Positions 53,483 to 62,439 of a stretch of 64,000 nucleotides of DNA are shown here, piece by piece. Location: contig NZ_ATWY01000011.1 in NCBI RefSeq assembly GCF_000421405.1, positions 1 to 64,000 of the forward strand, read 5' to 3'. Source of the DNA: Butyrivibrio sp. NC2007 (GTDB taxonomy: Bacteria; Bacillota; Clostridia; Lachnospirales; Lachnospiraceae). How positions within the stretch are numbered: position 1 is the first letter of the stretch; each line of letters begins with the position of its first letter. The notes beneath the pieces were generated by a model, which worked only from the letters and a program-made list of their open reading frames with translations, was not told where the DNA came from and ran no database searches. A program made the translations under genes and the position numbers.

Positions 53483-56011
53483 TTGGATAAAAGCTACTTT
53501 ATTGACAATTTGGACAGAGCCATTAAAGAGGAATGGATAAAGGCTTATCATCAGCCTCTTGTTCGTGCTGCAAGTGGTAAGGTTTCCGATGAGGAAGCCT
53601 ATTCGAGGTGGATAGATCCCCAAATGGGAACCTTTACAGCTTCAGAATTTGTTCCTGCACTTGATGAGGCAAAGCTGACCTACAAACTTGACCTTTATAT
53701 GGTTGAGAGAGTCCTTAAGAAAATGAAGGAGCAGTCCGAACAGGGCTACTATGTTGTGTCTGAATCCATAAATCTTGCTGCCTCAGACTTTGAGTGCTGT
53801 GACATGGTTTCGGAGATCACAGCCTTAATAGATTCCTATGGCTTTACAAGAGACAAGATTTCTATTGAAATTTCGGAGAGGACAATGTCTTTGGACATTG
53901 ATCGCATGAAAAAGGTGGTGGATCGCTTCAGAGCCGGGGGAGTAAAGGTATGGATGGATGACTACGGAAGCGGATATGCTTCAATGCTGATCCTTCTTAA
54001 GGTGCACTTTGATCTTTTGAAGATAGACAAGGTTTTTATAGAGGAAATAGATAAGTCTGATGCCGGAAAGATCATTGTTACTGAGCTGGTAAAGACAGCA
54101 TTGGCACTCGGTATGGACACTGTGGCTGAGGGCGTTGAAACAAAGACTCAAGTGGATTTCCTGAAAGAAATAGGCTGCGTCAAATTGCAGGGGAATTACT
54201 ATACCAGGCCTATTTCTTTTGCAGATATTGTTGACAGAAATATCAGGGGAATACAGATTGGGTTTGAGAATCCTGCAGAGGCGGGATATTTTGAAACCCT
54301 TGGCAGAGTTAATCTATACGATCTTGCAGCTTCGAAAACCGATGAAAAGGATTTAAATAAATACTTTGATACCATCCCTATGGTTATTTTTGCACTTGAT
54401 GATAAGAAGGCAACCTTCGTCAGATGTAACAGAAGCTACAGACGTTTTGTCCTGGATTATTTTCCTGACGGCAAAAACAGGAAGGAGATCTTTTACGATA
54501 CTGTAAGTAAAGGCCCGGGAAATTACTCTTATAATGCTATAAGACAGTGTGCTAAAAACGGAGAGAGGGTAATAATAGACGACATTACAGCCAGTGGTCA
54601 TACCATACAGATGTTCATCAGAAGGGTGGCGGTAAATCCTGTTACAGGTGTTGCAGCTGTAGCGGTGGCCATATTATCGGCTTCTGATATAGCAAGTAAT
54701 GAGGGGCTTACCTATAACTATGTGGCAAGGGCTCTTTCTGAGGACTATATCAAGCTGTATTTTGTAGATCTGGATACAGAGACTTTTGCAGAATATACTC
54801 CTGACGGAGATAGCAGGGATATAACCTTTGAAAGGCTTGGAAATGACTATTTTGACCTTGAGAAGAATACTATAGATTTTGAGATATATTCTGAGGATGT
54901 TGAGAACTTCAAAGCTGAGTTTACCAAGGATAACTTCATAAAGCAGATCAGGGAGAATGGTCTCTTTTCAATGGTTACTCGAATGATGCTGGGCGGTGCT
55001 CCAACATATGTAAGCATCAAGGGAGTAAAGACAAATGACGCAGCCAATCATGTTATTATCGGAATCAATAACGTCGACAATCAGATAAAGAGCAGGGAGA
55101 TTGTTGAAAGAGCTAAGGAAGAGAGCATTGTTTATTCCAGAATAGGTGCGCTGACCGGAAACTTTATTTTTATCTTCACGATTGATCCAAGAACTCAGGA
55201 ATATTACAAGTATAATCCGGGTGGAAATTCTACGGATTTGAATATAGAAAGTGAAGGAAAAGATTTCTTTGTAGACGTCATAAAGAATGCCGACAAGAGT
55301 ATCTATCATGAAGATCTGGATGCATTCCTGACTGCTTTTACCAAAGAAAATGTCTATGAGCAGATACTTAAGACAGGCATGTTTGAGAATGAACACAGAG
55401 CAATCATTAATGGAGAGCCCAAATATGTTCAGTTAAGGGCTACTCTGACCATGGAGGACGGCGAAGAAAAGCTTATAGTCGGTATCTTTGATATTGATGA
55501 AAAGATAAGACGCGAGCAGGAATATGCCATAAGCCTTAATGCAGCAGAGGTAAAGGCAAACCTTGATGAGCTTACCGGCGTCAAGAATAAGCATGCCTAT
55601 GTTGAGATGGAAAAGATATTAAATACAAGAATAGAGGAGAAATACACACCTTCTTTTGCAATCTGTGTCTTTGACTTAAATGGCCTTAAAGAGATAAATG
55701 ATACTTACGGCCATCAGGAGGGAGATAGGTTCATTAAGCATGGATGCGATACCATCTGTCGTATTTTTAAGCACAGTCCGGCCTACAGGGTTGGCGGCGA
55801 TGAATTTGTGGTTATAGCGCAAGGCTATGATTATCTCAATATTGATGCTCTGATGCTGAAAATGAGAAAGCACAACATGAGGAATAAGCAAAAAGGCGAT
55901 GTTGTAATAGCAGCCGGAATGAGCAGGTTTAAGGGGAATGAAACTGTAGCAGATGTCTTTAAACGTGCAGATGAGGAAATGTACAGGAACAAGAAAGAAC
56001 TTAAGAAATAA
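53483..56011 (+). CDS. Cyclic-di-GMP signalling protein, EAL-(PAS-like)-GGDEF
   Basis: 842 aa, cytoplasmic. Unusually the EAL domain comes first (residues 1-250) and GGDEF last (about 690-840), with about 430 residues of PAS-like sensor sequence between. The EAL motif itself reads EAY (DEEAYSRW), but the metal and catalytic positions look kept: SINLA, IEISE, MDDYGSGY, LKIDK, AEGVET and LQGNYY. The GGDEF site is intact (YRVGGDEFVVI, preceded by DELTGVKNKHAY and FDLNGLKEINDTYGH). A TTG start has AAAGGA upstream. It nearly touches the next gene, a transporter-kinase fusion, so the two probably act together. Confidence 0.9.
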   Translation: MDKSYFIDNLDRAIKEEWIKAYHQPLVRAASGKVSDEEAYSRWIDPQMGTFTASEFVPALDEAKLTYKLDLYMVERVLKKMKEQSEQGYYVVSESINLAASDFECCDMVSEITALIDSYGFTRDKISIEISERTMSLDIDRMKKVVDRFRAGGVKVWMDDYGSGYASMLILLKVHFDLLKIDKVFIEEIDKSDAGKIIVTELVKTALALGMDTVAEGVETKTQVDFLKEIGCVKLQGNYYTRPISFADIVDRNIRGIQIGFENPAEAGYFETLGRVNLYDLAASKTDEKDLNKYFDTIPMVIFALDDKKATFVRCNRSYRRFVLDYFPDGKNRKEIFYDTVSKGPGNYSYNAIRQCAKNGERVIIDDITASGHTIQMFIRRVAVNPVTGVAAVAVAILSASDIASNEGLTYNYVARALSEDYIKLYFVDLDTETFAEYTPDGDSRDITFERLGNDYFDLEKNTIDFEIYSEDVENFKAEFTKDNFIKQIRENGLFSMVTRMMLGGAPTYVSIKGVKTNDAANHVIIGINNVDNQIKSREIVERAKEESIVYSRIGALTGNFIFIFTIDPRTQEYYKYNPGGNSTDLNIESEGKDFFVDVIKNADKSIYHEDLDAFLTAFTKENVYEQILKTGMFENEHRAIINGEPKYVQLRATLTMEDGEEKLIVGIFDIDEKIRREQEYAISLNAAEVKANLDELTGVKNKHAYVEMEKILNTRIEEKYTPSFAICVFDLNGLKEINDTYGHQEGDRFIKHGCDTICRIFKHSPAYRVGGDEFVVIAQGYDYLNIDALMLKMRKHNMRNKQKGDVVIAAGMSRFKGNETVADVFKRADEEMYRNKKELKK

Positions 56012-56013
56012 GT

Positions 56014-58947
56014 TTGAAAAGGGAGATGATCCGGACGGATACAACGCCAAATGGCAATAATAAAATGAAGTTTGATCAATATCTGTATCCCATTCATATA
56101 TGGGCGCTTTCCTTTGGATGTGCCGTGGGATGGGGGGCTTTTGTCATGCCCGGAACAACGTTCCTTCCAAAGGCAGGCCCTGTCGGAACTTTTGTGGGCC
56201 TTATCATCGGCGCCATTGTCATGTTCATAATCGGTGCCAATTACCACTATCTGATGAACAAGTTCCCGGATGGCGGAGGAACTCTCACCTATACGCTTAG
56301 AACCTTTGGTCATGACCATGGCTTTATGAGTGCATGGTTTCTGGTTCTTGTGTATATCGCAATCCTTTGGGCCAATGCATCTGCCCTTGGGCTTATCAGT
56401 AAATTTCTCTTAGGAAGCACTTTTCAGTTTGGTTTCCACTATGTGATCCTTGGATATGACGTATATCTTGGAGAAGTGCTGCTATCAGTGGCAGCGGTCC
56501 TTATTTGCGGAATATGCTGCATCAGAGGAAAAAGAATTGCCTTTACTTTGCAGGTGATCTTTGCGCTTATTCTCATCTTTGGAATTATCATTTGTGCAGC
56601 ATTTGTTGCAGGTGTGGACGGCAATATCCTGATTCCTCCAAGACCTTATTTTGTAAGTAATCAAGGCAGTAAGATCAACCAGATATTTATAATTGCGGCT
56701 CTTTCACCCTGGGCCTTTGTAGGTTTTGAATCCATCTCAAACTCAGCTGCGGGATTCAAGTTCCCTGCAAAAAGAAGTCTTCGCATCATGGCGATAGCTC
56801 TTTTTACAGCAGTATTATCTTATCTGCTGCTTGCGCAGATAGCTGTGGCACATGTTGATGAGGAGTATTCAACCTGGCTTGATTATATAAGGGATATTGG
56901 TAATCTCTCCGGTATAGAGGGACTGCCCACATTTCATGTTGTTTCTGATACCATGGGAAGCAGTGGCGTATTTATACTGGGACTTGCTGCTTTTGCAGGA
57001 ATAATAACAGGCCTTATCGGCAACTTTATCGCTGCCAGCAGGCTGATGTTCTACATGGCTGATGAGGGAATGCTTCCACAGTGGTTTGCAAAGCTCAATG
57101 AGGAAAAGAATCCTAAGAATGCCCTTGTTTTTATCATGTGCATATCTCTTTTCATCCCGCTTCTTGGCAGGACTGCCATAGGATGGATCGTCGATGTGAC
57201 AACAATCGGAGCTACAATAGCATACGCCTATACTTCAGCTGCGGCTCTTGCCACTGCCAAAAAAGAGGACAATAGGAAGGTTGAGATAACAGGCATAATA
57301 GGCATTGTCATGAGTGCTTTATTCTTCCTGTTCTTTATGATGTCTTCAGCAGAAGCTATGTCAACTGAGTCCTATCTGATATTGGCGACCTGGAGTATTT
57401 TGGGGTTCTTGTGGTTCAGGTTCGTATTTGAAAAGGATACGGAAAGAAGATACGGCAAATCAACGGTTGTCTGGGTGACCCTCCTGTTCCTGATTTTCTT
57501 CACATCACTAATGTGGATTAAAAGAGCTACCGACGACATGACAAAAGATATTGTCGGAAACATAAAGGATTACTATGAGAGCCAGAGCACCGGCAAGGAT
57601 ATTGATACCACTGAAAGAACAGAAGCATATATACAGGAACAGCTGGTAAATGTAGATCATGTTCTTACAAGAAACAGCCTGATCCAGATGAGTCTAATCA
57701 TTATTGCTCTTGTGATCATGTTCAGCATTTACAGGATTATGTCAAGGAGAGAGAAGGCTGCTTCAGTTGAGTCCATCAAGGCCAATGAGAGAAGCCGGGC
57801 CAAGACGGTCTTTTTGTCCAATATGTCCCATGACATAAGGACTCCTATGAATGCCATTATCGGCTATATCAATTTAGCTGAGGATGAAGCTGTTACCCAT
57901 GAAGAACTAAAGGATTATCTGCATAAGATAAAAGGATCCAGCCATCATTTGCTGGCACTTATAAATGACGTCCTTGAGATGAGCAGAATCGAGAGCGGAA
58001 GGATGGACCTTGAGCCTGTTCCTGTAAACTTAAGCAAGACCTTTGAGGATGTTAGAGATCTCTTTGAACTGCAGATGCACGAGAAGAATATTACGTTTAA
58101 AGTGGAATGCATAGATCTAAAGGATCCGCATGTTTACTGTGATATAAACAGACTTAACAGAGTACTGCTTAACCTTATCAGCAATGCCTATAAATTCACT
58201 CCTGAGGGCGGCAGTATATCGGTTACCTTAAAGCAGACTACAGCTGTTGTTGACGGCTGCGCAGATTATATGATAAGCGTTAAGGACAACGGAATCGGTA
58301 TGTCCGAGGAGTTTACAAAGAAAGTATTTGAAGCCTTTGAGAGAGAAAAAGATACGACTGTAAGTGGCATTCAGGGAACCGGCCTTGGAATGAGCATTGT
58401 AAAGAATATAGTTGATCTCATGGGCGGAACCATTACGGTTAATTCCAAGAAAAACAAGGGCTCTGAGTTTATTGTAAAGCTATCGCTGGATAGACAGAGC
58501 CAGGAAGATATACAGAAAGAAACAGAGGCAATTGAAGCAAAGAATAGGGCAGGAGTTGCAGACTTCAGTTCCATGAGACTTCTTCTTGCAGATGATATGC
58601 CCATAAACAGGCAGATTGCGATTAAGCTGCTGGAGAAGCAGGGCTTTACTGTAGAGACTGCAGAGAATGGAAAAGAAGCTGTGGACAAAGTAAAGGCTGC
58701 TGAACCGGGTTACTACAACGCAGTTCTTATGGATATTCAGATGCCTGTCATGGGTGGCTATGAAGCGACGAAAGCCATAAGAGAGCTCGATGATGAAGAG
58801 AGAAGAAAGATACCTGTAATTGCCATGACGGCCAATGCTTTTGCGGAAGATGTCAAAAAGGCCAAAGATGCGGGAATGAATGCCCATATAGCAAAGCCTA
58901 TAGATGTAAAGAACATGATAGAAGTCCTTACAGATGTCCTTACTTAA
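56014..58947 (+). CDS. Amino-acid permease-histidine kinase-receiver fusion
   Basis: 977 aa. Residues 18-500 form an APC-superfamily permease (YPIHIWALSFGCAVGWGAFVMPG; about 12 helices; SPWAFVGFESISNSAAGF). A further membrane helix (about 560-580) leads to a HisKA domain (FLSNMSHDIRTPMNAIIGY, His about 606), an HATPase with NLISNAYKFTPEGG, DNGIGM and GTGLGMSIVKNI, then a receiver with LLADDMPINRQ and VLMDIQMPVMGGYEA (phospho-Asp about 907). No separate sensor domain exists, so the permease part probably senses or transports the ligand. The start is uncertain: TTG 56014, ATG 56026 or ATG 56065. It follows the c-di-GMP gene by two bases. Confidence 0.93.
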   Translation: MKREMIRTDTTPNGNNKMKFDQYLYPIHIWALSFGCAVGWGAFVMPGTTFLPKAGPVGTFVGLIIGAIVMFIIGANYHYLMNKFPDGGGTLTYTLRTFGHDHGFMSAWFLVLVYIAILWANASALGLISKFLLGSTFQFGFHYVILGYDVYLGEVLLSVAAVLICGICCIRGKRIAFTLQVIFALILIFGIIICAAFVAGVDGNILIPPRPYFVSNQGSKINQIFIIAALSPWAFVGFESISNSAAGFKFPAKRSLRIMAIALFTAVLSYLLLAQIAVAHVDEEYSTWLDYIRDIGNLSGIEGLPTFHVVSDTMGSSGVFILGLAAFAGIITGLIGNFIAASRLMFYMADEGMLPQWFAKLNEEKNPKNALVFIMCISLFIPLLGRTAIGWIVDVTTIGATIAYAYTSAAALATAKKEDNRKVEITGIIGIVMSALFFLFFMMSSAEAMSTESYLILATWSILGFLWFRFVFEKDTERRYGKSTVVWVTLLFLIFFTSLMWIKRATDDMTKDIVGNIKDYYESQSTGKDIDTTERTEAYIQEQLVNVDHVLTRNSLIQMSLIIIALVIMFSIYRIMSRREKAASVESIKANERSRAKTVFLSNMSHDIRTPMNAIIGYINLAEDEAVTHEELKDYLHKIKGSSHHLLALINDVLEMSRIESGRMDLEPVPVNLSKTFEDVRDLFELQMHEKNITFKVECIDLKDPHVYCDINRLNRVLLNLISNAYKFTPEGGSISVTLKQTTAVVDGCADYMISVKDNGIGMSEEFTKKVFEAFEREKDTTVSGIQGTGLGMSIVKNIVDLMGGTITVNSKKNKGSEFIVKLSLDRQSQEDIQKETEAIEAKNRAGVADFSSMRLLLADDMPINRQIAIKLLEKQGFTVETAENGKEAVDKVKAAEPGYYNAVLMDIQMPVMGGYEATKAIRELDDEERRKIPVIAMTANAFAEDVKKAKDAGMNAHIAKPIDVKNMIEVLTDVLT

Positions 58948-59002
58948 GGAACTGTTTTCTCTTTCTTGACAGGTGTGGTATTATAGCAAAGTAAGTTAAA
59001 TA

Positions 59003-59186
59003 AAGCGGATGGTGTCTGCGGGCCGTTTGGCCGTGCAGGTGAAAAGGGAAGCAGGTGCAAGTCCTGCGCGATCTCGTCACCGTGTTTCGAGAGCTCTTTA
59101 TGTATGCCACTGGAGAAATCCGGGAAGGTTTAAAGAGCAAAGCCGTAAGGCTACTCGATAAGTCGGGAGACCTGCCAGTCGCTGTA
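59003..59186 (+). ncRNA. Cobalamin (B12) riboswitch
   Basis: Conserved parts in order: GGTGTCTGCGG, the GGTGAAAAGGGAAGCAGGTG core with AAGTCCTGCGCG, CGTCACCGTG, ATGCCACTGG, CGGGAAGG, and the B12 box AGTCGGGAGACCTGCC (59161-59176). Edges are approximate. A terminator follows at 59282, so adenosylcobalamin binding should switch off the downstream cobalamin genes. A TATTAT near 58979 is a possible -10. Confidence 0.95.
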
Positions 59187-59281
59187 CATGGGAGAAATCC
59201 TAAGTCACGAGGAATTGACGGTACGAAGAAATAAAAGCAGGAGCATGGATCTTGCTTTGTTTTGCTGTGCAACAGATAGCC

Positions 59282-59309
59282 AATCCCTTGTGAAAACAAG
59301 GGATTTTTT
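59282..59309 (+). terminator. Riboswitch-controlled terminator
   Basis: AATCCCTTGT/ACAAGGGATT stem, GAAA loop, six Ts, about 30 bp before the cbiK-like start. A pyrimidine-rich stretch upstream (GCTTTGTTTT, about 59253-59262) could pair with the 3' arm as an antiterminator. Confidence 0.85.
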
Positions 59310-59340
59310 AATGCCCATGAATAAAAAACAGGAGGCTATT

Positions 59341-60957
59341 ATGAAAAAGAAATTTCTAGGAATGTTCATGGTGGCAGCTTTGTCAGTCAGTATGCTGGCA
59401 GGTTGTACAGCAGCGGAGCAGAGCGCGCAGGAGGCTCCGGCAGAGGAGACGTCGCAGGAGGCGGCAGAAGAAGTAACTGAAGCAGCGCCAGAAGAAACAA
59501 ATGCTGAGGCAGCCTTAGAGGATGGCGTTTACAGCGCAAAGTTTACAACAGACGGAAGCATGTTCCATATAAATGAAGCTTATGGAGACAGAGGTACTCT
59601 TACTGTCAAGGATGGCCAGATGACAATCCACATCACACTTCCATCCAAGAACATTGTAAACCTCTTCCCCGGAACTGCTGAGGATGCTCAGAAGGATGGA
59701 GCAGTACTCCTTGAGCCCACTACAGATACAGTTACTTATGAGGACGGTACAACTGAGGAAGTAAATGGCTTTGATGTTCCCGTTCCATACCTTGATCAGG
59801 AATTTGATCTTGCACTTATCGGAACTAAAGAGAAGTGGTATGACCACAAAGTAGTTGTATCAGATGTTCAGGAAGATGCCGGGGAGGATGATCAGGCTAT
59901 GGCAGATAAGGTAGCTGAGCTTATTGACGCAATCTATGTCCAGACTTATACAGATAACACCTATGCTGAGTGTGAAGCTGCCAAGAAGGCATGGGACGAA
60001 CTTACAGATGAGCAGAAAGAGCTGGTTGAAGGCGAGTTTGCTGATCCTGATTACTTCGGTAATGACACAGGAGATGCTTCTATTGATGATCCTTTAAACG
60101 CAGATGAGATCGGAGAGAAAGAGCTCCTTGTTGTAAGCTTTGGAACAAGCTTTAACGACAGTAGAGCAGAGGATATCGGCGGAATCGAGAAGGCGCTTGC
60201 AGAAGCATATCCTGATTACAGCGTAAGAAGAGCATTCACAGCTCAGATCATTATCAATCATATTTACGCAAGAGACGGTGAGAAGATTGACAACGTTGAG
60301 CAGGCTCTTGAGCGTGCAGTTTCAAACGGTGTAAAAGAGCTTGTGATCCAGCCCACACACCTTATGCATGGCGCAGAGTATGACGAGCTTATAGAAGCTG
60401 TAGATAAATATGAAGATAAGTTTGAAAAGGTAGTAATTTCAGAGCCTCTTCTCGGAGAAGTAGGAAAAGATGCGACAGTCATCAATGCCGATAAGGAAAC
60501 TGTTGCCAAGGCAGTTACACAGGCTTCTGTATATGAGGCAGGCTTTGATTCTCTTGAAAATGCAGAGAATGTCGGTGTTGCATTTGTATTTATGGGACAC
60601 GGAACATCTCACACAGCTAAGATCACATACTCTCAGATGCAGACCCAAATGGATGAGCTTGGCTACAAGAACGTATTCATCGGAACCGTTGAGGGCGAGC
60701 CTGAAGAGACTGAGCTTTCAGAGGTTATAAATAAGGTTAAGGAAGCCGGATACAAGAAGGTTGTACTCAGACCTCTCATGGTTGTTGCAGGCGATCATGC
60801 CAACAACGATATGGCCGGAGATGATGAGGATTCCTGGAAGAGCGGATTTGAAGCCGATGGCTCTTTTGAAGCTGTTCAGTGTCAGATATCAGGCCTTGGA
60901 AGAATTGAAGATGTTCAGAAACTTTATGTGGAGCATGTAAAGAGTGCACTTAAATAA
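59341..60957 (+). CDS. cbiK: Exported lipoprotein sirohydrochlorin cobaltochelatase (CbiK) with N-terminal extension
   Basis: 538 aa. Lipoprotein signal with MLAGC (Cys22), then a Glu/Ala-rich linker, a beta-rich domain (about 55-180: YSAKFTTDGSMFHINEAYGDRGTLTVKDG ... WYDHKVVVS) and a CbiK chelatase domain from about residue 260 (ELLVVSFGTSFNDSRAEDI). The metal-site histidines in THLMHG (340, 343) and MGHGTSH (420, 424) are present. CbiK inserts cobalt into sirohydrochlorin, normally in the cytoplasm. The ATG at 59341 follows AGGAGG; an upstream in-frame start would lie inside the riboswitch and terminator. Confidence 0.92.
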   Translation: MKKKFLGMFMVAALSVSMLAGCTAAEQSAQEAPAEETSQEAAEEVTEAAPEETNAEAALEDGVYSAKFTTDGSMFHINEAYGDRGTLTVKDGQMTIHITLPSKNIVNLFPGTAEDAQKDGAVLLEPTTDTVTYEDGTTEEVNGFDVPVPYLDQEFDLALIGTKEKWYDHKVVVSDVQEDAGEDDQAMADKVAELIDAIYVQTYTDNTYAECEAAKKAWDELTDEQKELVEGEFADPDYFGNDTGDASIDDPLNADEIGEKELLVVSFGTSFNDSRAEDIGGIEKALAEAYPDYSVRRAFTAQIIINHIYARDGEKIDNVEQALERAVSNGVKELVIQPTHLMHGAEYDELIEAVDKYEDKFEKVVISEPLLGEVGKDATVINADKETVAKAVTQASVYEAGFDSLENAENVGVAFVFMGHGTSHTAKITYSQMQTQMDELGYKNVFIGTVEGEPEETELSEVINKVKEAGYKKVVLRPLMVVAGDHANNDMAGDDEDSWKSGFEADGSFEAVQCQISGLGRIEDVQKLYVEHVKSALK

Positions 60958-62431
60958 GACTATTAACATTAAGCATTATTTGCTGATCCTGATAATGCTC
61001 TTGTTATTGTCCGGATGCGGCAGGATTCCCGATGGGAATTATGCCGCTTCCGTTACTTTATCGGGAGGATCGGGGAAGGCAAACATACAAAGCCCGTGCA
61101 ATATTACTGTCACGGGAGGAAAGGCTGTTGCAGATATTATCTGGAGCAGCTCAAACTATGATTATATGATCGTGGGTGGAAAGACCTACTATCCCATCAG
61201 TACGGATGAGGGATCAGAGTTTCAGATTCCTGTTAGACTGAAAAAAGAGATGAAAGTTCAGGCGGATACCACTGCCATGGGAACGCCTCATCTTATTGAT
61301 TACACACTTGTTTTTAATATTGGAGATGAAAGTAGTGCCCCGGAAGAAGAGGTGATAGATGCAGCAAGAACATCTGACATGTCACCTATTGATATTGCGG
61401 GCTTTACATATATTTCAACAGACGAAAACTCTTTTGCAAAAGAGTATAAGATACACAGATATGAAAAAGACCTTTTGGTGGTGGCGGTAAGTGATGGCAG
61501 GAATTACGTTGTAGTGCCGGATGGACTTGATGCACCGGCCATCGATGCTCCGGATACCTTTATCATCAAAAAGCCGCTTACAAGCATATATCTTGCTGCG
61601 TCAGCCGTTATGTGTCAGTTTGATGAACTGGGAGCGGTTGATAAGATAAGCCTCTCAGGAACAAAGCAGGAGGACTGGTACATTGAGTCTGCCATAAATG
61701 CCATGAAGGCGGGGGAATTGGTGTATGGCGGAAAATACAGCGCTCCCGACTACGAGATGATGATGGAGAAGGGGACGGATCTGGTGATTGAAAACACCAT
61801 GATATTGCACACTCCAAAAGTTTTGGAAAAGCTCGAAAAACTGGGAATTGCGACCTTTATTGACAGGTCCAGTTATGAGGAAGATCCGCTTGGAAGGCTT
61901 GAGTGGATCAAGGTCTATGGTGCCTTTTGCGATAGGGAAGATGAAGCAGATAAAGCTTTTATGAAACAGCGCAATATGGTGGAAGATATTGATCTTGAAG
62001 GCGTTGAAGGCAAGAGCGTTGCATTCTTTTCCCTTAACTCAAGTCACCAGATAGTCACCAGAAAAAGAAACGATTACTTTGTTAAAATGATAGAAAAGGC
62101 CGGCGGAGTTTACCTTGCACCGGATACAGAGAGCGATGAAAAAGCTGCATCATCGGTTACTGTCAGCATAGAGGCCTTCTATGACTATGCTAAGGATGCG
62201 GATATTCTGATCTACAACGGAACGATACAGGATGCGCCAAAGGATCTTAAGGCACTTGCGGATATGGACGTGACCTTTAAGGACTTTAAGGCAGTTCAAA
62301 GCGGCGATGTATGGGCCTGTGATAAATCGCTGTATCAGTTTACCAATAAAGCAGGAACAATTATTTCTGACCTCTTCGAGGTTATTGCAGAGGGAAAAGA
62401 GACAACGGAGTTTTTCTACAAACTGAAGTGA
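60944..62431 (+). CDS. ABC-type substrate-binding lipoprotein (BtuF/TroA-like fold)
   Basis: 495 aa. A lipoprotein signal (LLILIMLLLLSGC, Cys about 25) is followed by a roughly 100-residue beta domain (IPDGNYAASVTLSGGSGKANI ... WSSSNYDYM ... TPHLIDYTLVF). The rest is a cobalamin/siderophore-type binding domain (from about residue 195: TSIYLAASAVMCQFDELGAVDKISL, then GTDLVIENTMIL). Starts at GTG 60944, overlapping cbiK by 14 bases, with GGAG ten bases upstream. Under the same B12 riboswitch, so it probably binds a corrinoid, cobalt complex or tetrapyrrole. The matching permease is not in the window. Confidence 0.85.
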   Translation: MHLNKTINIKHYLLILIMLLLLSGCGRIPDGNYAASVTLSGGSGKANIQSPCNITVTGGKAVADIIWSSSNYDYMIVGGKTYYPISTDEGSEFQIPVRLKKEMKVQADTTAMGTPHLIDYTLVFNIGDESSAPEEEVIDAARTSDMSPIDIAGFTYISTDENSFAKEYKIHRYEKDLLVVAVSDGRNYVVVPDGLDAPAIDAPDTFIIKKPLTSIYLAASAVMCQFDELGAVDKISLSGTKQEDWYIESAINAMKAGELVYGGKYSAPDYEMMMEKGTDLVIENTMILHTPKVLEKLEKLGIATFIDRSSYEEDPLGRLEWIKVYGAFCDREDEADKAFMKQRNMVEDIDLEGVEGKSVAFFSLNSSHQIVTRKRNDYFVKMIEKAGGVYLAPDTESDEKAASSVTVSIEAFYDYAKDADILIYNGTIQDAPKDLKALADMDVTFKDFKAVQSGDVWACDKSLYQFTNKAGTIISDLFEVIAEGKETTEFFYKLK

Positions 62432-62439
62432 GGACATAC

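Noticed and set aside
59188-59340. In-frame upstream extension of the CbiK-like protein
   Set aside because: It lies inside the B12 riboswitch and its terminator; a proper ribosome site and a lipoprotein signal start at 59341.
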